The notes: a model not told the origin generated them from the sequence alone. 64,000 bases of DNA from Nitratireductor alexandrii (GCF_004000215.1 NZ_RBVY01000003.1:507574-571573), one strand, 5' to 3'. Shown: positions 28,406 through 39,324, numbered from the stretch's first letter. Translations and numbers: made by a program.

Positions 28406-29007
28406 CAGGATCCGCCGCCGGCGGCCTGGGCGCGCGCGCGCGCCGGCCGCGCCAGCACACGGTCGAGATAGGCGTTGACCCGGTCGGAGGCGATCGCGAA
28501 TTTGGCGCCGCGGGCCCAGGCGCCGATATCGCCCAGCATCACGTCGACGGCGGAAAAACGGTCGCCGAGCGCGTAGTCGCGGTCCGCAAGACGCCGGTCG
28601 AGCGCCGCGATCTCGGCGGCGAAATCATGTGCCGTCGCCGGGCCGACATCGGCGCGCAGCGTCTCCGGCAGCAGGAAGCGGTGGCGCAGCTTGTTCCACA
28701 ACGGCGCCTCGAGCTCCGATTGCAGAAAGAACATCCAGCCGTCCAGCTCGGCCCGGCCGGCCAGGCCCGGCTCCGGCCCCATGCCCTTGTCGGCGTGTTT
28801 TTCGGCGAGATAGCAGCAGATCGCCGCCGAATCCGTCACCACCGTCTCGCCGTCGACCAGCATCGGCACCTTGCCGGACGGGTTGAGCGCAAAGGCTTCG
28901 GGCGAGCGGATCTTGACCTCGACGAACTCGTAGGGCTGGCCGAGCTCTTCCAGCATCCACAACACGCGGCTGACCCGCGATCCGCGCGATCCGACGGCCT
29001 GATACAT
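28405..29007 (-). CDS. Glutathione S-transferase family protein
   Basis: 200 aa, thioredoxin-like N-domain ([48 protein letters not shown]) and all-helical C-domain. The first residues start directly at [17 protein letters not shown]. Transcriptionally linked to ureE through a one-base overlap although GSTs have no known urease role. Substrate unknown. Confidence 0.88.
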   Translation of the reverse strand: MYQAVGSRGSRVSRVLWMLEELGQPYEFVEVKIRSPEAFALNPSGKVPMLVDGETVVTDSAAICCYLAEKHADKGMGPEPGLAGRAELDGWMFFLQSELEAPLWNKLRHRFLLPETLRADVGPATAHDFAAEIAALDRRLADRDYALGDRFSAVDVMLGDIGAWARGAKFAIASDRVNAYLDRVLARPARARAQAAGGGS

Positions 29008-29061
29008 GATTTGTCGTCCTCCGCCGCGGCCCGGCCGCGTCTTGGTGTTCGGTGCGGTGCC

Positions 29062-29655
29062 CTATCCCGGTGTGTCGAACAGGCGCCAGATCCACGATAT
29101 CTGGTAGATCAGCGCAAACGCAACGAAGGCGGCGTGAAAGACGCGATTTCTCGTCGACACCGCCACGATGCACAGGATGACGAACAGCACCGTGCGCACC
29201 ATGTACTCGTTGCCGAAACGGGCGAAATGCGCCGTACCCTTCAACAGCGTGTCGACAATGTCGAGCAGGTAGGTCGACGCCAGCAGGCCGAAGAACCAGG
29301 CCCGGCGGGCCAGGAAGAACTCTTCGTAACTTTGGTAGTCCCACATCGAATCGGGAAACAGCAGCGCGCACAGCAAAAACAAAACGACCGCGTAGGATAT
29401 GATGAAGAGATAGACCCCGAAGGTCCAGCTCTCGACCTTGAACAGCCCGTATTCCCACCACCAGAAATGCACCAGCATCAACAGCAGCGATGCGACCCAG
29501 GCCAGGTGGACGGGATAGAGCGGATATTGGCGCGGATGCTGGATGATGCGCGCCACGCCCGACAAAAGCCGCGCGACCGCCAGGCCCACGACCATGCCCA
29601 TCACGATGCGGATATGCGGATAGATCTGGGTTGAAGAAACCGCGTCCGTTTCCAT
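29062..29655 (-). CDS. Uncharacterised integral membrane protein
   Basis: 197 aa, about five or six membrane helices (IVMGMVVGLAVARLLSG, LAWVASLLLMLVHFWW, YLFIISYAVVLFLLCALLF, a segment around WFFGLLASTYLLDIV, TVLFVILCIVAVST and AFVAFALIYQISWI). No motif I recognise. 54 bases upstream of the GST gene, same strand. Confidence 0.7.
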   Translation of the reverse strand: METDAVSSTQIYPHIRIVMGMVVGLAVARLLSGVARIIQHPRQYPLYPVHLAWVASLLLMLVHFWWWEYGLFKVESWTFGVYLFIISYAVVLFLLCALLFPDSMWDYQSYEEFFLARRAWFFGLLASTYLLDIVDTLLKGTAHFARFGNEYMVRTVLFVILCIVAVSTRNRVFHAAFVAFALIYQISWIWRLFDTPG

Positions 29656-29803
29656 CGTCCTCGCGTCCGTTCGTCAAGGCGGCGGCCAACTCCCGCATTC
29701 GATGGAACGGCCGGTCGCGCCACTATGCGCGGATTTTTCGCGCAAAAACAAACCCCGGCGCGCGCGGGCGGCCGGGGTTCGCTCGATCGACGATCGCGAA
29801 GGA

Positions 29804-30349
29804 TCAGGCCGCTTCGGCAACCTTGTCCTTTTTCAGCGCCTCGAGGATGGTCTGCGGCGAGGACGCGCCGTAGGGGTCGGTCTCGCAATTGTCGGAGAAG
29901 CCTTCCTCCTCGAACCATTTCTCGACAACGCCGTCATTGACGACGGCGCCGTAGCGCCAGGAACGCATGCCGAAGCCGAGATTGTCCTTGGCCACCAGCA
30001 TGCCCATCTTGCGCGTGAACTCGCCCGAGCCGTCGGGAATGAGCTCGACATTCTTCAGCCCCTGCGTCTTGCCCCAGGCGTTCATGACGAAGGCGTCGTT
30101 GACGGAGATGCAGTAGATCGCGTCGATGCCGAGGGCCTTGAACTCGTCGTAGAGCTTCTCGAAATCGGGAAGCTGGTAGGTCGAGCAGGTCGGCGTGAAG
30201 GCGCCGGGCAGCGAGAACAGCACCACGCGCTTGCCGGCGAAATAGTCGGCGCTGGTCTTGTCTTCCCAGCGGAACGGGTTGGGACCCTCGATCGTCTCGT
30301 CGCGCACGCGGGTGCGGAAGGTGACATCGGGCACTTTTTTGACGGTCAT
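29804..30349 (-). CDS. Peroxiredoxin (Prx5/glutaredoxin-type)
   Basis: 181 aa. Peroxidatic Cys55 in PGAFTPTCSTYQLPDF; FGMRSWRYGAVVNDGVV and DPYGASSPQTILEAL fit the Prx5 (AhpC/TSA, BAS1-like) subgroup that reduces alkyl and hydrogen peroxide. Two further cysteines (YCISVND, DNCETDP) could serve as resolving residue. ATG 30349. The gene lies within the spread urease cluster but has its own spacing of over 350 bases from ureC. Confidence 0.92.
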   Translation of the reverse strand: MTVKKVPDVTFRTRVRDETIEGPNPFRWEDKTSADYFAGKRVVLFSLPGAFTPTCSTYQLPDFEKLYDEFKALGIDAIYCISVNDAFVMNAWGKTQGLKNVELIPDGSGEFTRKMGMLVAKDNLGFGMRSWRYGAVVNDGVVEKWFEEEGFSDNCETDPYGASSPQTILEALKKDKVAEAA

Positions 30350-30705
30350 CTGCAACTCCTTCAAGCAATGTCCGGCGGCGCCCGAGAGGAACCAGGCGGC
30401 ATCGCACGGGACGTTTTGGGATTTCCGGCTGCCGGGAGGAGGGTGACCGGAAACTCTCGGGGATAGATCATGTTGCACCGGCGAAGTGAAGCCCTTCGCA
30501 GCGCGGCAAACCGTTGCAGCCAGTCGGGAGCGCAAGGGGCATCGTCATGGCGGAGACGATCGCGACGGGACCGCCCTGTCGGTCGAGTTGGGCCAGGACG
30601 CCCTCGGATTTCTGTATTTCACGGACAGTGCGCCAGCGCGCTGGCCGGCAGCGATCGGCCGCCTTCCTACGCCTCACAACGTCGCGCCGTGGGGCGCAAG
30701 CCGGT
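30350..30705. other. Gene-free stretch between ureC and peroxiredoxin
   Basis: No coding frame found. It should hold the promoter of the peroxiredoxin gene; no clear operator or terminator is seen. The presence of this gap means ureC is unlikely to be strictly co-transcribed with ureE. Confidence 0.45.
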
Positions 30706-32418
30706 CTAAAACAAAAAATAGCGCTGCGCCATCGGCAGCACGCTCGCCGGTTCGCAGGTCAGCAGCTCGCCGTCGGCGCGCACGTCGTAGGTTTCCGGAT
30801 CGACCTCGACGGTCGGGGTCGCGTCGTTGAGCACCATCGCCTGCTTGCCGATCCCGCCGCGGGTATTGTCGACGGCGACCATCGCCTTGTCGACGCCGAG
30901 CGCGTCTTTGAGCCCCGCCGCCAGCGCGGCCTTTGAAACGAAGGTGACCGACGAGGCCGCCGGGGCGCGGCCGAAGGCGGCGAACATCGGCCGCATATGC
31001 ACCGGCTGCGGGGTCGGGATCGAAGCGTTGGGGTCGCCCATCGGGGCGGCCGCGATCATGCCGCCAACCAGCACCATCTCCGGTTTGACGCCGAAAAAGG
31101 CCGGATTCCAGAGCACGAGATCGGCGCGCTTGCCGGCCGTCACCGAGCCGATTTCGGCCGCCATGCCCTGCGCGATCGCCGGGTTGATGGTGTATTTGGC
31201 GATGTAGCGGCGCACGCGCAGATTGTCGTTGTCGCCGGTTTCCTCGGCCAGCCGGCCGCGTTGGCGTTTCATCTTGTCGGCGGTCTGCCAGGTGCGGATC
31301 AGCACCTCGCCGACCCGGCCCATCGCCTGGCTGTCCGACGAGATGATCGAAAACGCGCCGAGATCGTGCAAGATGTCCTCCGCCGCGATGGTCTCCTTGC
31401 GGATGCGGCTTTCGGCGAAGGCGATATCTTCCGGAATCGTCGGCGACAGGTGATGACAGACCATCAGCATGTCGAGATGCTCGGCGATGGTGTTGACGGT
31501 GTAGGGCCGGGTCGGATTGGTCGAAGACGGGATCACGTTGGCGAGCCCGCAGATCTTGATGATGTCGGGCGCGTGGCCGCCGCCGGCGCCTTCGGTGTGG
31601 TAGGCGTGGATCGTACGCCCCTTGAAGGCGTCGATCGTGGTTTCCACGAAGCCGGACTCGTTCAGCGTGTCGGTATGGATCATCACCTGAACATCATGGT
31701 CGTCGGCCACCCGCAGGCAGGTGTCGATGGCGGCCGGCGTCGTGCCCCAATCCTCGTGCAGCTTCAGCGCGCAGGCGCCGCCCAGCACCATTTCGTGCAG
31801 CGCCGCGGGCAGAGATGCGTTGCCCTTGGCCGCCAGGCCGATATTCATCGGGAAGGCGTCGAAGGACTGGATCATGCGGCCGATATGCCAGGGGCCCGGC
31901 GTGCAGGTGGTGGCAAGCGTGCCGTGGGCGGGACCTGTCCCGCCGCCGAGCATGGTCGTCACGCCCGCCATCAGCGCTTCCTCGATCTGCTGCGGACAGA
32001 TGAAATGAATATGGGCGTCGAAACCGCCTGCCGTCACGATCCGGCCTTCGCCGGCGATCGCCTCGGTGCCGGGACCGATGACGATGTCGACGCCTGCCTG
32101 CGTGTCGGGATTGCCGGCCTTGCCGATTGCCGCGATGCGCCCGTTTCTCAGCCCGATATCGGCCTTGACGATGCCGCTCGCGTCGACGATCACCGCATTG
32201 GTGATGACGGTGTCGACCGCACCCTCGGCGCGGCTCGCCTGGCTCTGGCCCATGCCGTCGCGCACCACCTTGCCGCCGCCGAACTTCACCTCCTCGCCAT
32301 AGACGGTGAAATCCTTCTCGATCTCGATGAAAAGCTCCGTGTCGGCCAGCCTTATCCTGTCGCCGAGCGTGGGGCCGAACATCTGCGCATAGGCGGACCG
32401 CGAGAGTCTTGCCGGCAT
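30706..32418 (-). CDS. ureC: Urease alpha subunit
   Basis: 570 aa catalytic subunit. Nickel ligands and active-site blocks are intact: [12 protein letters not shown] (HxH), [14 protein letters not shown] with the lysine that is carbamylated, HTDTLNE, and the flap [12 protein letters not shown]. Hydrolyses urea to ammonia and carbamate. The start is 4 bases downstream of the DUF6980-type gene stop. Confidence 0.98.
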   Translation of the reverse strand: MPARLSRSAYAQMFGPTLGDRIRLADTELFIEIEKDFTVYGEEVKFGGGKVVRDGMGQSQASRAEGAVDTVITNAVIVDASGIVKADIGLRNGRIAAIGKAGNPDTQAGVDIVIGPGTEAIAGEGRIVTAGGFDAHIHFICPQQIEEALMAGVTTMLGGGTGPAHGTLATTCTPGPWHIGRMIQSFDAFPMNIGLAAKGNASLPAALHEMVLGGACALKLHEDWGTTPAAIDTCLRVADDHDVQVMIHTDTLNESGFVETTIDAFKGRTIHAYHTEGAGGGHAPDIIKICGLANVIPSSTNPTRPYTVNTIAEHLDMLMVCHHLSPTIPEDIAFAESRIRKETIAAEDILHDLGAFSIISSDSQAMGRVGEVLIRTWQTADKMKRQRGRLAEETGDNDNLRVRRYIAKYTINPAIAQGMAAEIGSVTAGKRADLVLWNPAFFGVKPEMVLVGGMIAAAPMGDPNASIPTPQPVHMRPMFAAFGRAPAASSVTFVSKAALAAGLKDALGVDKAMVAVDNTRGGIGKQAMVLNDATPTVEVDPETYDVRADGELLTCEPASVLPMAQRYFLF

Positions 32419-32422
32419 TGTC

Positions 32423-32818
32423 TTATTCCTCCCCGTCCTGCCGCCAGGCGGCGCTCCGATAACGCGCGGGGATCGGGTCGACGAGCGGGTCGTCGAAGCC
32501 CAGCGCCTCGAGCGCGTCGAACCAGCGGTCGCGCTGGCTTTCGGGCAGTCTGGTCCCGCACCAGGGGCAGTGGCCGATCAGGACGGTGGAGGCGCCGCCG
32601 TCGTGCACGATCAGGCCGTATTCGTCGAAGACTGCGCTATAGGCGATCAGCATATCGGGACAGGCGAACGGATCGTCGGCGTGTTCGGCGCAGTCATTCT
32701 CGAGGGCGTTTGTCATTTGCGTGCAGCAATGCCGCTCGGTCGGGGTGGCGAAATCAGGCGGAAGACCGCCGGGATCGAGCCACAAAACACGAAAATCGGG
32801 AAAGAGCCGGCTCGACAT
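32423..32818 (-). CDS. DUF6980-type cysteine-rich small protein
   Basis: 131 aa. Cysteine pattern [19 protein letters not shown] and a C-terminal knuckle [22 protein letters not shown] indicates a small zinc-binding protein, close to the DUF6980 family. Sits four bases upstream of ureC on the same strand, so probably translated with it. Function unknown; metal handling in urease assembly is possible but speculative. Confidence 0.7.
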   Translation of the reverse strand: MSSRLFPDFRVLWLDPGGLPPDFATPTERHCCTQMTNALENDCAEHADDPFACPDMLIAYSAVFDEYGLIVHDGGASTVLIGHCPWCGTRLPESQRDRWFDALEALGFDDPLVDPIPARYRSAAWRQDGEE

Positions 32819-32916
32819 CACATTCTCGACGGATTGGGAACGACAATGACGCGTGCCGCGTTCGGACAATCGGGTCGCGTGCGCGCCAGATTTGAGCGGT
32901 AAGGAGAGATCAGGTG

Positions 32917-33405
32917 ATGGTTGATACGATGGACGGCGAGGCGGGAGCACTTCACCTGGCTGTCGGCGCGCTGCTCATAGCCGCCGCGATGTCGGTAACG
33001 CCGCTGGCCGCCCAGGGGCTCGACAGCGAGAAGGCGATCGACTCGATTGTCGGCTCCGATGTCGTTGAAGAAGAACAACAGGCCGCCGCCGCGCCGGAGC
33101 GCATCGTCAAGGCGATCGAAAACACGGCGCAAAGCGCCCGGGAAGTGCGTCACAAGTTCAATCTGGAGCGCATCGACATCGTCTTTCTTCCCGATGCGGC
33201 CGACAACAAGGCGCCGGGCGAGATCGACAGCAAGCTTGAGGAATATGCCGAGGAGATTGCCGATCTGCGCCGCGAGATCGAAGGCAACGCCATGCTTTAC
33301 CACGCGATCGATTCGCGCTCGGTAATGGTCAGGGACGTGCTTGCGGTCGAGTTCGACGACCAGAACGGCGCCACCGTCTTCGCCGCCGCGAAACCCGCCC
33401 GATAG
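32917..33405 (+). CDS. Exported hypothetical protein inside the urease cluster
   Basis: 162 aa, with a likely signal peptide (LHLAVGALLIAAAMSVTPLAAQG) and a charged, partly coiled-coil mature part (EIDSKLEEYAEEIADLRREIEGNAMLYHAIDSRSV). ATG 32917 is preceded by AAGGAG; a GTG at 32914 is in the same frame. It lies on the opposite strand, between ureB and ureC, and so splits the urease operon. Family not recognised; similar proteins with an initial signal and acidic helix occur in alphaproteobacteria. Confidence 0.65.
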   Translation: MVDTMDGEAGALHLAVGALLIAAAMSVTPLAAQGLDSEKAIDSIVGSDVVEEEQQAAAAPERIVKAIENTAQSAREVRHKFNLERIDIVFLPDAADNKAPGEIDSKLEEYAEEIADLRREIEGNAMLYHAIDSRSVMVRDVLAVEFDDQNGATVFAAAKPAR

Positions 33406-33445
33406 AGGCGGCGCGGCCGATCGGCGGGTTTTCGGGCCTGTCATC

Positions 33446-33751
33446 TCACAATTTTCCCATCACCATTTGCCGGAACCCGTAGACCCGGCGCGCGCCGCCG
33501 AGCGGGATCAGCGTCACGTCGCGCTCCTGGCCCGGCTCGAAGCGCACCGCGGTGCCGGCGGGAATGTCGAGGCGCATGCCGCGGGCGGCCTCGCGGTCGA
33601 ACACCAGCCCGGCATTGGCCTCGAAAAAATGATAGTGGCTGCCGACCTGGACCGGACGGTCGCCACTATTGGCGACCTTGAGCGTCACGCTCGGGGCGCC
33701 CGCGTTGAGCTCGATCTCGCCTTCGACGGTGATGATCTGACCGGGAATCAT
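33446..33751 (-). CDS. ureB: Urease beta subunit
   Basis: 101 aa. [39 protein letters not shown] and [20 protein letters not shown] match UreB over its full length. Structural subunit of the urease trimer. Starts four bases after ureJ ends. Confidence 0.97.
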   Translation of the reverse strand: MIPGQIITVEGEIELNAGAPSVTLKVANSGDRPVQVGSHYHFFEANAGLVFDREAARGMRLDIPAGTAVRFEPGQERDVTLIPLGGARRVYGFRQMVMGKL

Positions 33752-33755
33752 CGCG

Positions 33756-34340
33756 CTAGCCCGCCAGTGCCAGCCACAGACCGCCGAGCGCGGCGGCGGC
33801 TCCCGCGCCGCGCGCGATCGGGTGCGGCGCCCGACGAAGCAGACGCCCGCCCGCCTGGACGAGCGCGCTGCCCGCGGCCAGAAGCAGCGCGGTCGCCGCG
33901 ACGAACCCCACGGCGTAACCGGCGGAACTGCCAAGCTCCGCGCCGTGCGCGTGGCCGTGAAACAGCGCGAACAACCCGACCAGGGCGGCGGCGCCGCGAA
34001 CCGGTACCGGCAGCGCCAGCGCCGCAAGGAGGCCGATGGCAACGACGGATGCCAGGATGACGGGTTCCACGAAAGGCAGCGCCATTCCCGCGTGCGCCAG
34101 CAAGAACCCGGCGACCATGATGGTGATGAAAGCCAGTGGCAGTTGCCAGAGCGCCCGTCCGCCGAGCGAGGCCGCCCATACCCCGGTCGCGATCATCGCC
34201 AACGCATGGTCCGCGCCCGAAAATGGGTGCGCGAACCCGGCGGCGAACGCGCCGTGCACATCCGGCCCGGAATGGGCAAGGGCGGGCGCTGCGGAGGCCG
34301 CGAGGATCGACGCGGCAATCATAACGGCGGTTCGCTTCAC
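33756..34340 (-). CDS. ureJ: HupE/UreJ nickel-uptake membrane protein
   Basis: 194 aa. Signal segment [19 protein letters not shown] followed by about six membrane helices; [29 protein letters not shown] and [13 protein letters not shown] carry the conserved His residues of HupE/UreJ. Imports nickel for the metalloenzyme. GTG start overlaps the ureA stop in GTGA. Confidence 0.92.
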   Translation of the reverse strand: MKRTAVMIAASILAASAAPALAHSGPDVHGAFAAGFAHPFSGADHALAMIATGVWAASLGGRALWQLPLAFITIMVAGFLLAHAGMALPFVEPVILASVVAIGLLAALALPVPVRGAAALVGLFALFHGHAHGAELGSSAGYAVGFVAATALLLAAGSALVQAGGRLLRRAPHPIARGAGAAAALGGLWLALAG

Positions 34341-34690
34341 GGGGACCTTCCTTCCTGCGGGGATGTCGGGGTTGCGTCGGGGGCGCGCGCGCGGATCGGC
34401 TCGTGCACGGTGACCAGCTTCACGCCGTCGGGAAAGGTCGCCTCGACCTGCACGTCGTGGATCATGTCGGCCACGCCCTCCATCACCTGGTCGCGGGTCA
34501 CGACATGCGCGCCGGCTTCCATCAGCTCGGCGACCGGGCGGCCGTCGCGGGCGCCTTCGACGAGGAAATCGCTGATCAGCGCGACTACTTCGGGATGGTT
34601 GAGCTTGACGCCGCGTTCCAGGCGCCGCCGCGCCACCATGGCCGCCATGGCGATCATGAGCTTGTCCTTTTCCCGCGGCGTCAGATGCAT
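34337..34690 (-). CDS. ureA: Urease gamma subunit
   Basis: 117 aa. [23 protein letters not shown] opens the 100-residue UreA, with [21 protein letters not shown]. The last 17 residues ([19 protein letters not shown]) are a proline-rich tail beyond the usual end. Overlaps ureJ by four bases. Confidence 0.96.
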   Translation of the reverse strand: MHLTPREKDKLMIAMAAMVARRRLERGVKLNHPEVVALISDFLVEGARDGRPVAELMEAGAHVVTRDQVMEGVADMIHDVQVEATFPDGVKLVTVHEPIRARAPDATPTSPQEGRSP

Positions 34691-34808
34691 GGGCGTCGTT
34701 CCGGGCAAGGTCGCTGCATGGCCGCCGCACCGATCGCCCCCGGTTGCCGGAATGGTCGCGCATCGGCCCCGACGCGGCGCCGGCCGGCCCATCGATGGAT
34801 TTCGCGCA

Positions 34809-35651
34809 TCAAAATGACCAAAATTTCGGCACTCCCGCTTCTTCGTTGAGCAAACCGATCAGCGGCACCAGCCGTTTTCTGAGCGCGTAGCCGTCCGCTG
34901 CGACAATCCTGGCAAGAAGCTTGCCAGTTCCGGCCACTTGCCAGGCGCTGACCCCGCCATCTTCGGCGACGATCGCGCGCGCGGCCGAGAGCGACCGCTG
35001 GGGCGCGCCGCCAATCTTGAGCACCGTCGCCATCGCCAGGCCGCCATTGAGCGCGCAAGGATGCGCGATCAGACTGCCAACCGCGCCGTCCAGCGCGAAA
35101 TCCTCCGCATGGACGAGGCGGCCCTGGCTGCGGACGCGCCAGCGGTCCCGCATGAGCGCGCCGCCGATGCGCTCGCCCATCGCCAGGCGGCCGAACAGCG
35201 TCGCTTCCACGAACAGGCCCTGCGCGTCGCCGTCGAGCTCGACATCGATTTCTCGCGTGAGCGCGGAGTGGTCGAACAGGATCGTCTCCTGCGGCAGCCA
35301 TGCGATGCGGCTGCCTGTGCCGGCCCGGATCGTGCAGGCGATCCGGGCGACGTCGCCGCCGGTGCGGTAGATCTTTTCGCAGGCCTGGCTCGTCACCGAC
35401 AGCGCCGTTTCGGGGCCGGCCTCGATCGACCAGGCGAGGCGGTCGCCGCCGGTCAGGCCGCCGGCCGTGTTGATCAACACCGCTTCCAGCGGGTCCGCCG
35501 CGCGCCTGGGCAGGCGGATTTTGGCCGCGCCGGCCTGGTGCAGGTCGCGCAGGCACGTGCGCGCGGCCGCGTGCTGAACGACGAGCCGCGCATGCCCGTC
35601 GGCGCGCTGGGGCAGGCAATCGGCCGGCGTGTCGATCAAAACGTCCATCAC
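34809..35651 (-). CDS. ureD: Urease accessory protein UreD
   Basis: 280 aa, UreD/UreH family ([49 protein letters not shown]). Binds the urease apoprotein and recruits UreF and UreG. Upstream end of the urease gene set, 118 bases before ureA. A second ATG one codon in is possible. Confidence 0.95.
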   Translation of the reverse strand: MMDVLIDTPADCLPQRADGHARLVVQHAAARTCLRDLHQAGAAKIRLPRRAADPLEAVLINTAGGLTGGDRLAWSIEAGPETALSVTSQACEKIYRTGGDVARIACTIRAGTGSRIAWLPQETILFDHSALTREIDVELDGDAQGLFVEATLFGRLAMGERIGGALMRDRWRVRSQGRLVHAEDFALDGAVGSLIAHPCALNGGLAMATVLKIGGAPQRSLSAARAIVAEDGGVSAWQVAGTGKLLARIVAADGYALRKRLVPLIGLLNEEAGVPKFWSF

Positions 35652-35812
35652 TGCGGCTCCGCGACCGTCGAGCTTAGCGGATGGTGGTCAATTGTCGAGC
35701 GGCGCCACGAGGCCGGAGCAAAGCGCCCGTCGCCTTATTGTGGCGGGAAGTGTAAGCGTCTAGAACACGCAGCAAGGGCGCATGTTCGCCATGCAGAGGG
35801 ATCCGGGGATTA

Positions 35813-36067
35813 ATGAGCGATCAACTGGCCGACGACATTCTGGATAAGATCGCGGACCATGCCGGTCTCGACAAGACCGAGATCACCGACGAGACCGAGC
35901 TGATGGAACTCGGGATCCATTCCCTGGAACTGACCGAGATCATCTTCGACATCGAGGAAAAATACGACATCGAGGTGGAGATGAACACGTCGGAGGCCTG
36001 GAGCAGGCTCAAGAATGTCGGCGACGTCGTCAAGGCCGTGCGCGCCTTGATCGAAGCCAAGCCCTGA
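35813..36067 (+). CDS. Acyl carrier protein (NodF-like, HSL variant)
   Basis: 84 aa. Attachment serine 37 lies in [25 protein letters not shown]; His replaces the usual Asp before Ser. That is seen in dedicated ACPs rather than AcpP. ATG 35813. The ketosynthase follows after a single base, so this ACP serves a special fatty-acyl or polyketide chain. Confidence 0.9.
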   Translation: MSDQLADDILDKIADHAGLDKTEITDETELMELGIHSLELTEIIFDIEEKYDIEVEMNTSEAWSRLKNVGDVVKAVRALIEAKP

Positions 36068-36068
36068 C

Positions 36069-37286
36069 ATGTCGGATCGCGGCAACCGGATCGTCATAAC
36101 CGGGCTGGGCGGCATTTGCGCGCTGGGGACCGATGTCGGCGCGATCTGGCGGTCCATGGCCGCCGGCAGGCCGGGTATCGGCCCGCTTACGACGGTGCCG
36201 CCGCACGATTTGAAGGTGATGATCGGCGGCGAGATCGCGCAGCTTCCCGACCACGGGCTCGAGCGGCGCCAACTCGTCACGATGGACCGCTTCAGCCTGC
36301 TGGCGACGATCGCCGCGCGCGAAGCCCTGCGCCACGCCAAGATCGAGGTGACGCCCGAGAACGAATACCGCATCGGCGCGGTGATCGGGACCGGCATATG
36401 CGGCTGGGAGGCGATCGAGGAAAGCTATCGCGCGGTCTTTCTGGAGGGAAAGAAGCGCGCCAACGTCTTCACCGTGCCGCGCGTCATGCCGGGCGCGGCC
36501 GCCGGCCAGGTCAGCATGGTGAACGGTCTGCGCGGACCGGTCTTCGGCGTGACCTCGGCCTGTTCGTCCTCCAACCACGCCTTCGCCGCCGCCCTCGATC
36601 AGTTGCGGGCCGGGCGCGCCGACATGATGCTGGCGGGCGGTGCCGACGCGCCGCTGGTCTATGGCGTCATGAAGGCGTGGGAATCGCTGCGTGTGCTGGC
36701 CAAGCAGGCCTGCCGCCCGTTCTCGGCCGATCGCGACGGCCTGGTGCTTGGCGAGGGCGCGGGCGTGGCCGTGCTCGAGACCTATGATCATGCCCGCCGG
36801 CGCGGTGCCCCGATCCTTGCCGAACTGGCCGGCATCGGCATGTCGGCGGATGCCTCCGACATCGTCGCCCCGAGCGTCGAGGGTCCCGCGGCAGCCATGC
36901 GGGCCTGTCTCGCCGATGCCGGGCTTGCGACCGACGGGATCGACTATGTCAACGCCCACGGGACTGGGACCAAGGCCAACGACAAGATCGAGACCGAGGC
37001 GCTCGGACGGGTGTTCGGCGAACGCGCCGGCGATCTGTCGGTATCCTCGACCAAGTCGATGCACGCGCATTGCCTCGGCGCCTCCGGCGCGCTGGAGATG
37101 ATCGCCTGCGTCATGGCGGTGCGCGAGGGCATCGTGCCGCCGACCATCGGTTATCGCGAGGCCGATCCCGAATGTCCGCTCGACGTGACGCCCAACGAGG
37201 CCAGGCGGCGCGACGTGCGCGCGGCGATCAGCAACGCCTTTGCCTTCGGCGGCACCAACGCGGTCGTCGCCGTCAAGCGGGTCTGA
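36069..37286 (+). CDS. Beta-ketoacyl-ACP synthase (KAS II/NodE-like)
   Basis: 405 aa. Catalytic triad is complete: Cys165 in [11 protein letters not shown], His297 in [11 protein letters not shown] and His334 in [14 protein letters not shown]. Condenses malonyl-ACP with an acyl chain. Directly after the HSL-type ACP; together they resemble nodFE or other two-gene elongation units. No acyltransferase or reductase is adjacent, so the chain must be shared with housekeeping FAS enzymes. Confidence 0.9.
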   Translation: MSDRGNRIVITGLGGICALGTDVGAIWRSMAAGRPGIGPLTTVPPHDLKVMIGGEIAQLPDHGLERRQLVTMDRFSLLATIAAREALRHAKIEVTPENEYRIGAVIGTGICGWEAIEESYRAVFLEGKKRANVFTVPRVMPGAAAGQVSMVNGLRGPVFGVTSACSSSNHAFAAALDQLRAGRADMMLAGGADAPLVYGVMKAWESLRVLAKQACRPFSADRDGLVLGEGAGVAVLETYDHARRRGAPILAELAGIGMSADASDIVAPSVEGPAAAMRACLADAGLATDGIDYVNAHGTGTKANDKIETEALGRVFGERAGDLSVSSTKSMHAHCLGASGALEMIACVMAVREGIVPPTIGYREADPECPLDVTPNEARRRDVRAAISNAFAFGGTNAVVAVKRV

Positions 37287-37359
37287 GCGCGGCGCGACGA
37301 GGCTCGACCGATCGGCTCTATGGTCGGGGCGGCTGTCTGGCGGCCCCGGCCGGGGCATC

Positions 37360-39132
37360 TCAGTTTCCGAACAGCTTGCCGAGCGCCTTTTCGAGTTTCG
37401 AGCGTTCCTCGGGGTCGGCGGTCGCCGGCATGATGAAGCGGTTCAGGAAAAGCCGCGCGTCCTTCACGGTGGCCACGCTGCCGCGGCGCAGATAGGACAA
37501 CGTCGACAACAAGACGTTGTCGTCGCCGCACGCGGCGGGCGAATAGATCCAGTAGGACCCGTTCTCACCCTGTGCCTTTTGCATGCCGCACCGCTTGTCG
37601 GGTGGCGCGTCGCGCCAGAACAAGGACAGGATGTCGGTCAGCGCCGAGGGATTGTTGGCGTAGTAGCTGTGCTTGAGCATGTCCTCGCCGATCCCGGTCA
37701 TGTCGATACTGTCGACCTCGGCGGTGTGCAGGATGTTGCGGCCGCCCTGGCCGGCGCGCGGGGCGTCGCCGTGCAGCTGTCGCGAGACGGCCAGCGCCCA
37801 ATCCTTGTTCGAGGCGTAGAGCGTGATCCGGTTGGCGATCGGACGGATGGTCTTCATCATCTCGGCGAACAGCCCGGCATCGAGATCGGGCGCGGTGAAC
37901 AGCACCTGGTCGAAGGCGGGCCGCTTGCCCTTGTAGCGCAGCGCGAACAGTTCCAGCGCGTCGGTCATGGCGCGGTTGCCCATCGAATGGGCGATCAGGT
38001 GGATGCGCGTGGCGCCCGATTTGGCGACCAGATCCTCGAGAAAGCGGCTCAGGCGTCGGCCCGACAGGTTCACCACCGCGGTATCGGCGATATAGCTCAT
38101 CACCGAAGCGCGCGACGGCCAGGAATAAAGCACCGGCAGGCCGTCGAAATTCATGTCGTAGGCCATCTGCGCGGTGCGCTGGGCGGCTTCGTGGAACGGC
38201 ACGTTGAAACCGTGCACGAACACGAAGGCCTCTTGCGAGCCGGATGCGGCGGCCTGCTGGCGCATGGCGCCGAACACGGCTTCGGGCGATCCGGGAGTCA
38301 CCGATTGCAGCACCACGTGCCGTTCCGGGTCCTCGCGGAACTGAAAGGTCCACCAGGACGGTTTCTCGATCTGGCCCGGGCGGTGTTGCTCGGGAATGCT
38401 CACCGTCGCCTCACCCAGTTCCAGCTCGCCGCGCTGCCCGCCGTAAAACTCATTCGGCACTGCGCTGCCCGAGCGGGCGCGGTCCGTGGCGTAGTAGATC
38501 TTGACCCTGGTGAATTCCTTTTCGGGATCCGGGTCGAAGGCACGGCTGCTTTCCTCCAGCCGGCGCGCGCTTTCCTCGTGGGCGGCGATGGCGCCTTCGG
38601 CCGCTTCGGCGGCCGTGGCGCCTGCGGTTTCCGCGATCGCGGCGAGCTCCAGCAGCAGCGGCGGGATCGCCTCGTCCAGCGCTGCCAGACGGGCGATCGC
38701 GAGCGCCCTTTCGAGCGTGGCGACCGCGGCCTCGGGATCGCCGAGCGCGCGCTGGTCTTTCGCCAGCGCCCGCAAGACGGGCACCAGCTCGGGCGCGCTC
38801 TGCCCGTCGCTGTCGCCGATCTGCGCGGCAAGGTCCTGGCGGGCCTGCGCCGCGGCCGCCCGATCGCCCTTGCGCTCCTGCAGCTCTGCCAGGCGCGCCA
38901 GCAGGTCGCGCAGCGATCTAGGATCGGTCTCCTCGGCGCGGGCCGCCGTCAGCAGCGCGATCGCCTGGTCGACATCGCCCTCGCTGACCGCCTGCTCGAT
39001 CCTGACGCCGAGCAGCGGATCGGTCGCGGCCGCCGGCGCAAGCGTTCCGGCGACCAGCGCCGCCGCCAGCGCGATGGCGCCAAGCCGTTTTCCCGTCGGA
39101 AAGATCGGGGACGAAAAAAACCTGCCGAACAT
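37360..39132 (-). CDS. Secreted alpha/beta hydrolase (DUF900) with helical N-terminus
   Basis: 590 aa. Signal peptide (GKRLGAIALAAALVAGTLAPAAA), then about 200 residues of short helical repeats (QARQDLAAQIGDS, ATLERALAIARLAAL) like TPR, then a DUF900 hydrolase domain with nucleophile Ser in LIAHSMGN, and FVFVHGFNVPFHEA before it. Substrate unknown; probably acts on lipid or ester outside the cytoplasm. Monocistronic, convergent with the ketosynthase. Confidence 0.85.
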   Translation of the reverse strand: MFGRFFSSPIFPTGKRLGAIALAAALVAGTLAPAAATDPLLGVRIEQAVSEGDVDQAIALLTAARAEETDPRSLRDLLARLAELQERKGDRAAAAQARQDLAAQIGDSDGQSAPELVPVLRALAKDQRALGDPEAAVATLERALAIARLAALDEAIPPLLLELAAIAETAGATAAEAAEGAIAAHEESARRLEESSRAFDPDPEKEFTRVKIYYATDRARSGSAVPNEFYGGQRGELELGEATVSIPEQHRPGQIEKPSWWTFQFREDPERHVVLQSVTPGSPEAVFGAMRQQAAASGSQEAFVFVHGFNVPFHEAAQRTAQMAYDMNFDGLPVLYSWPSRASVMSYIADTAVVNLSGRRLSRFLEDLVAKSGATRIHLIAHSMGNRAMTDALELFALRYKGKRPAFDQVLFTAPDLDAGLFAEMMKTIRPIANRITLYASNKDWALAVSRQLHGDAPRAGQGGRNILHTAEVDSIDMTGIGEDMLKHSYYANNPSALTDILSLFWRDAPPDKRCGMQKAQGENGSYWIYSPAACGDDNVLLSTLSYLRRGSVATVKDARLFLNRFIMPATADPEERSKLEKALGKLFGN

Positions 39133-39324
39133 AGCCCACCCGCGCCTGTCGAAATCCTGTTGCCGTGGCCGCCGTTCTAACGACTATCCCGGCTTCGCGC
39201 GACGGCACAATGAACGCGCACCCGTTCCCGGCCGCGGCGACCGCCGATCATGGCGCGCGAATGTGGAATATTTGCGGTTCGCCGCGCCGGCCGGCCAAAG
39301 CCGGCGTGCGGCCGGACGGCGCGG

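Noticed and set aside
30997..32895. 632-codon open frame on the plus strand
   Set aside because: Antisense of ureC and the DUF6980 gene.
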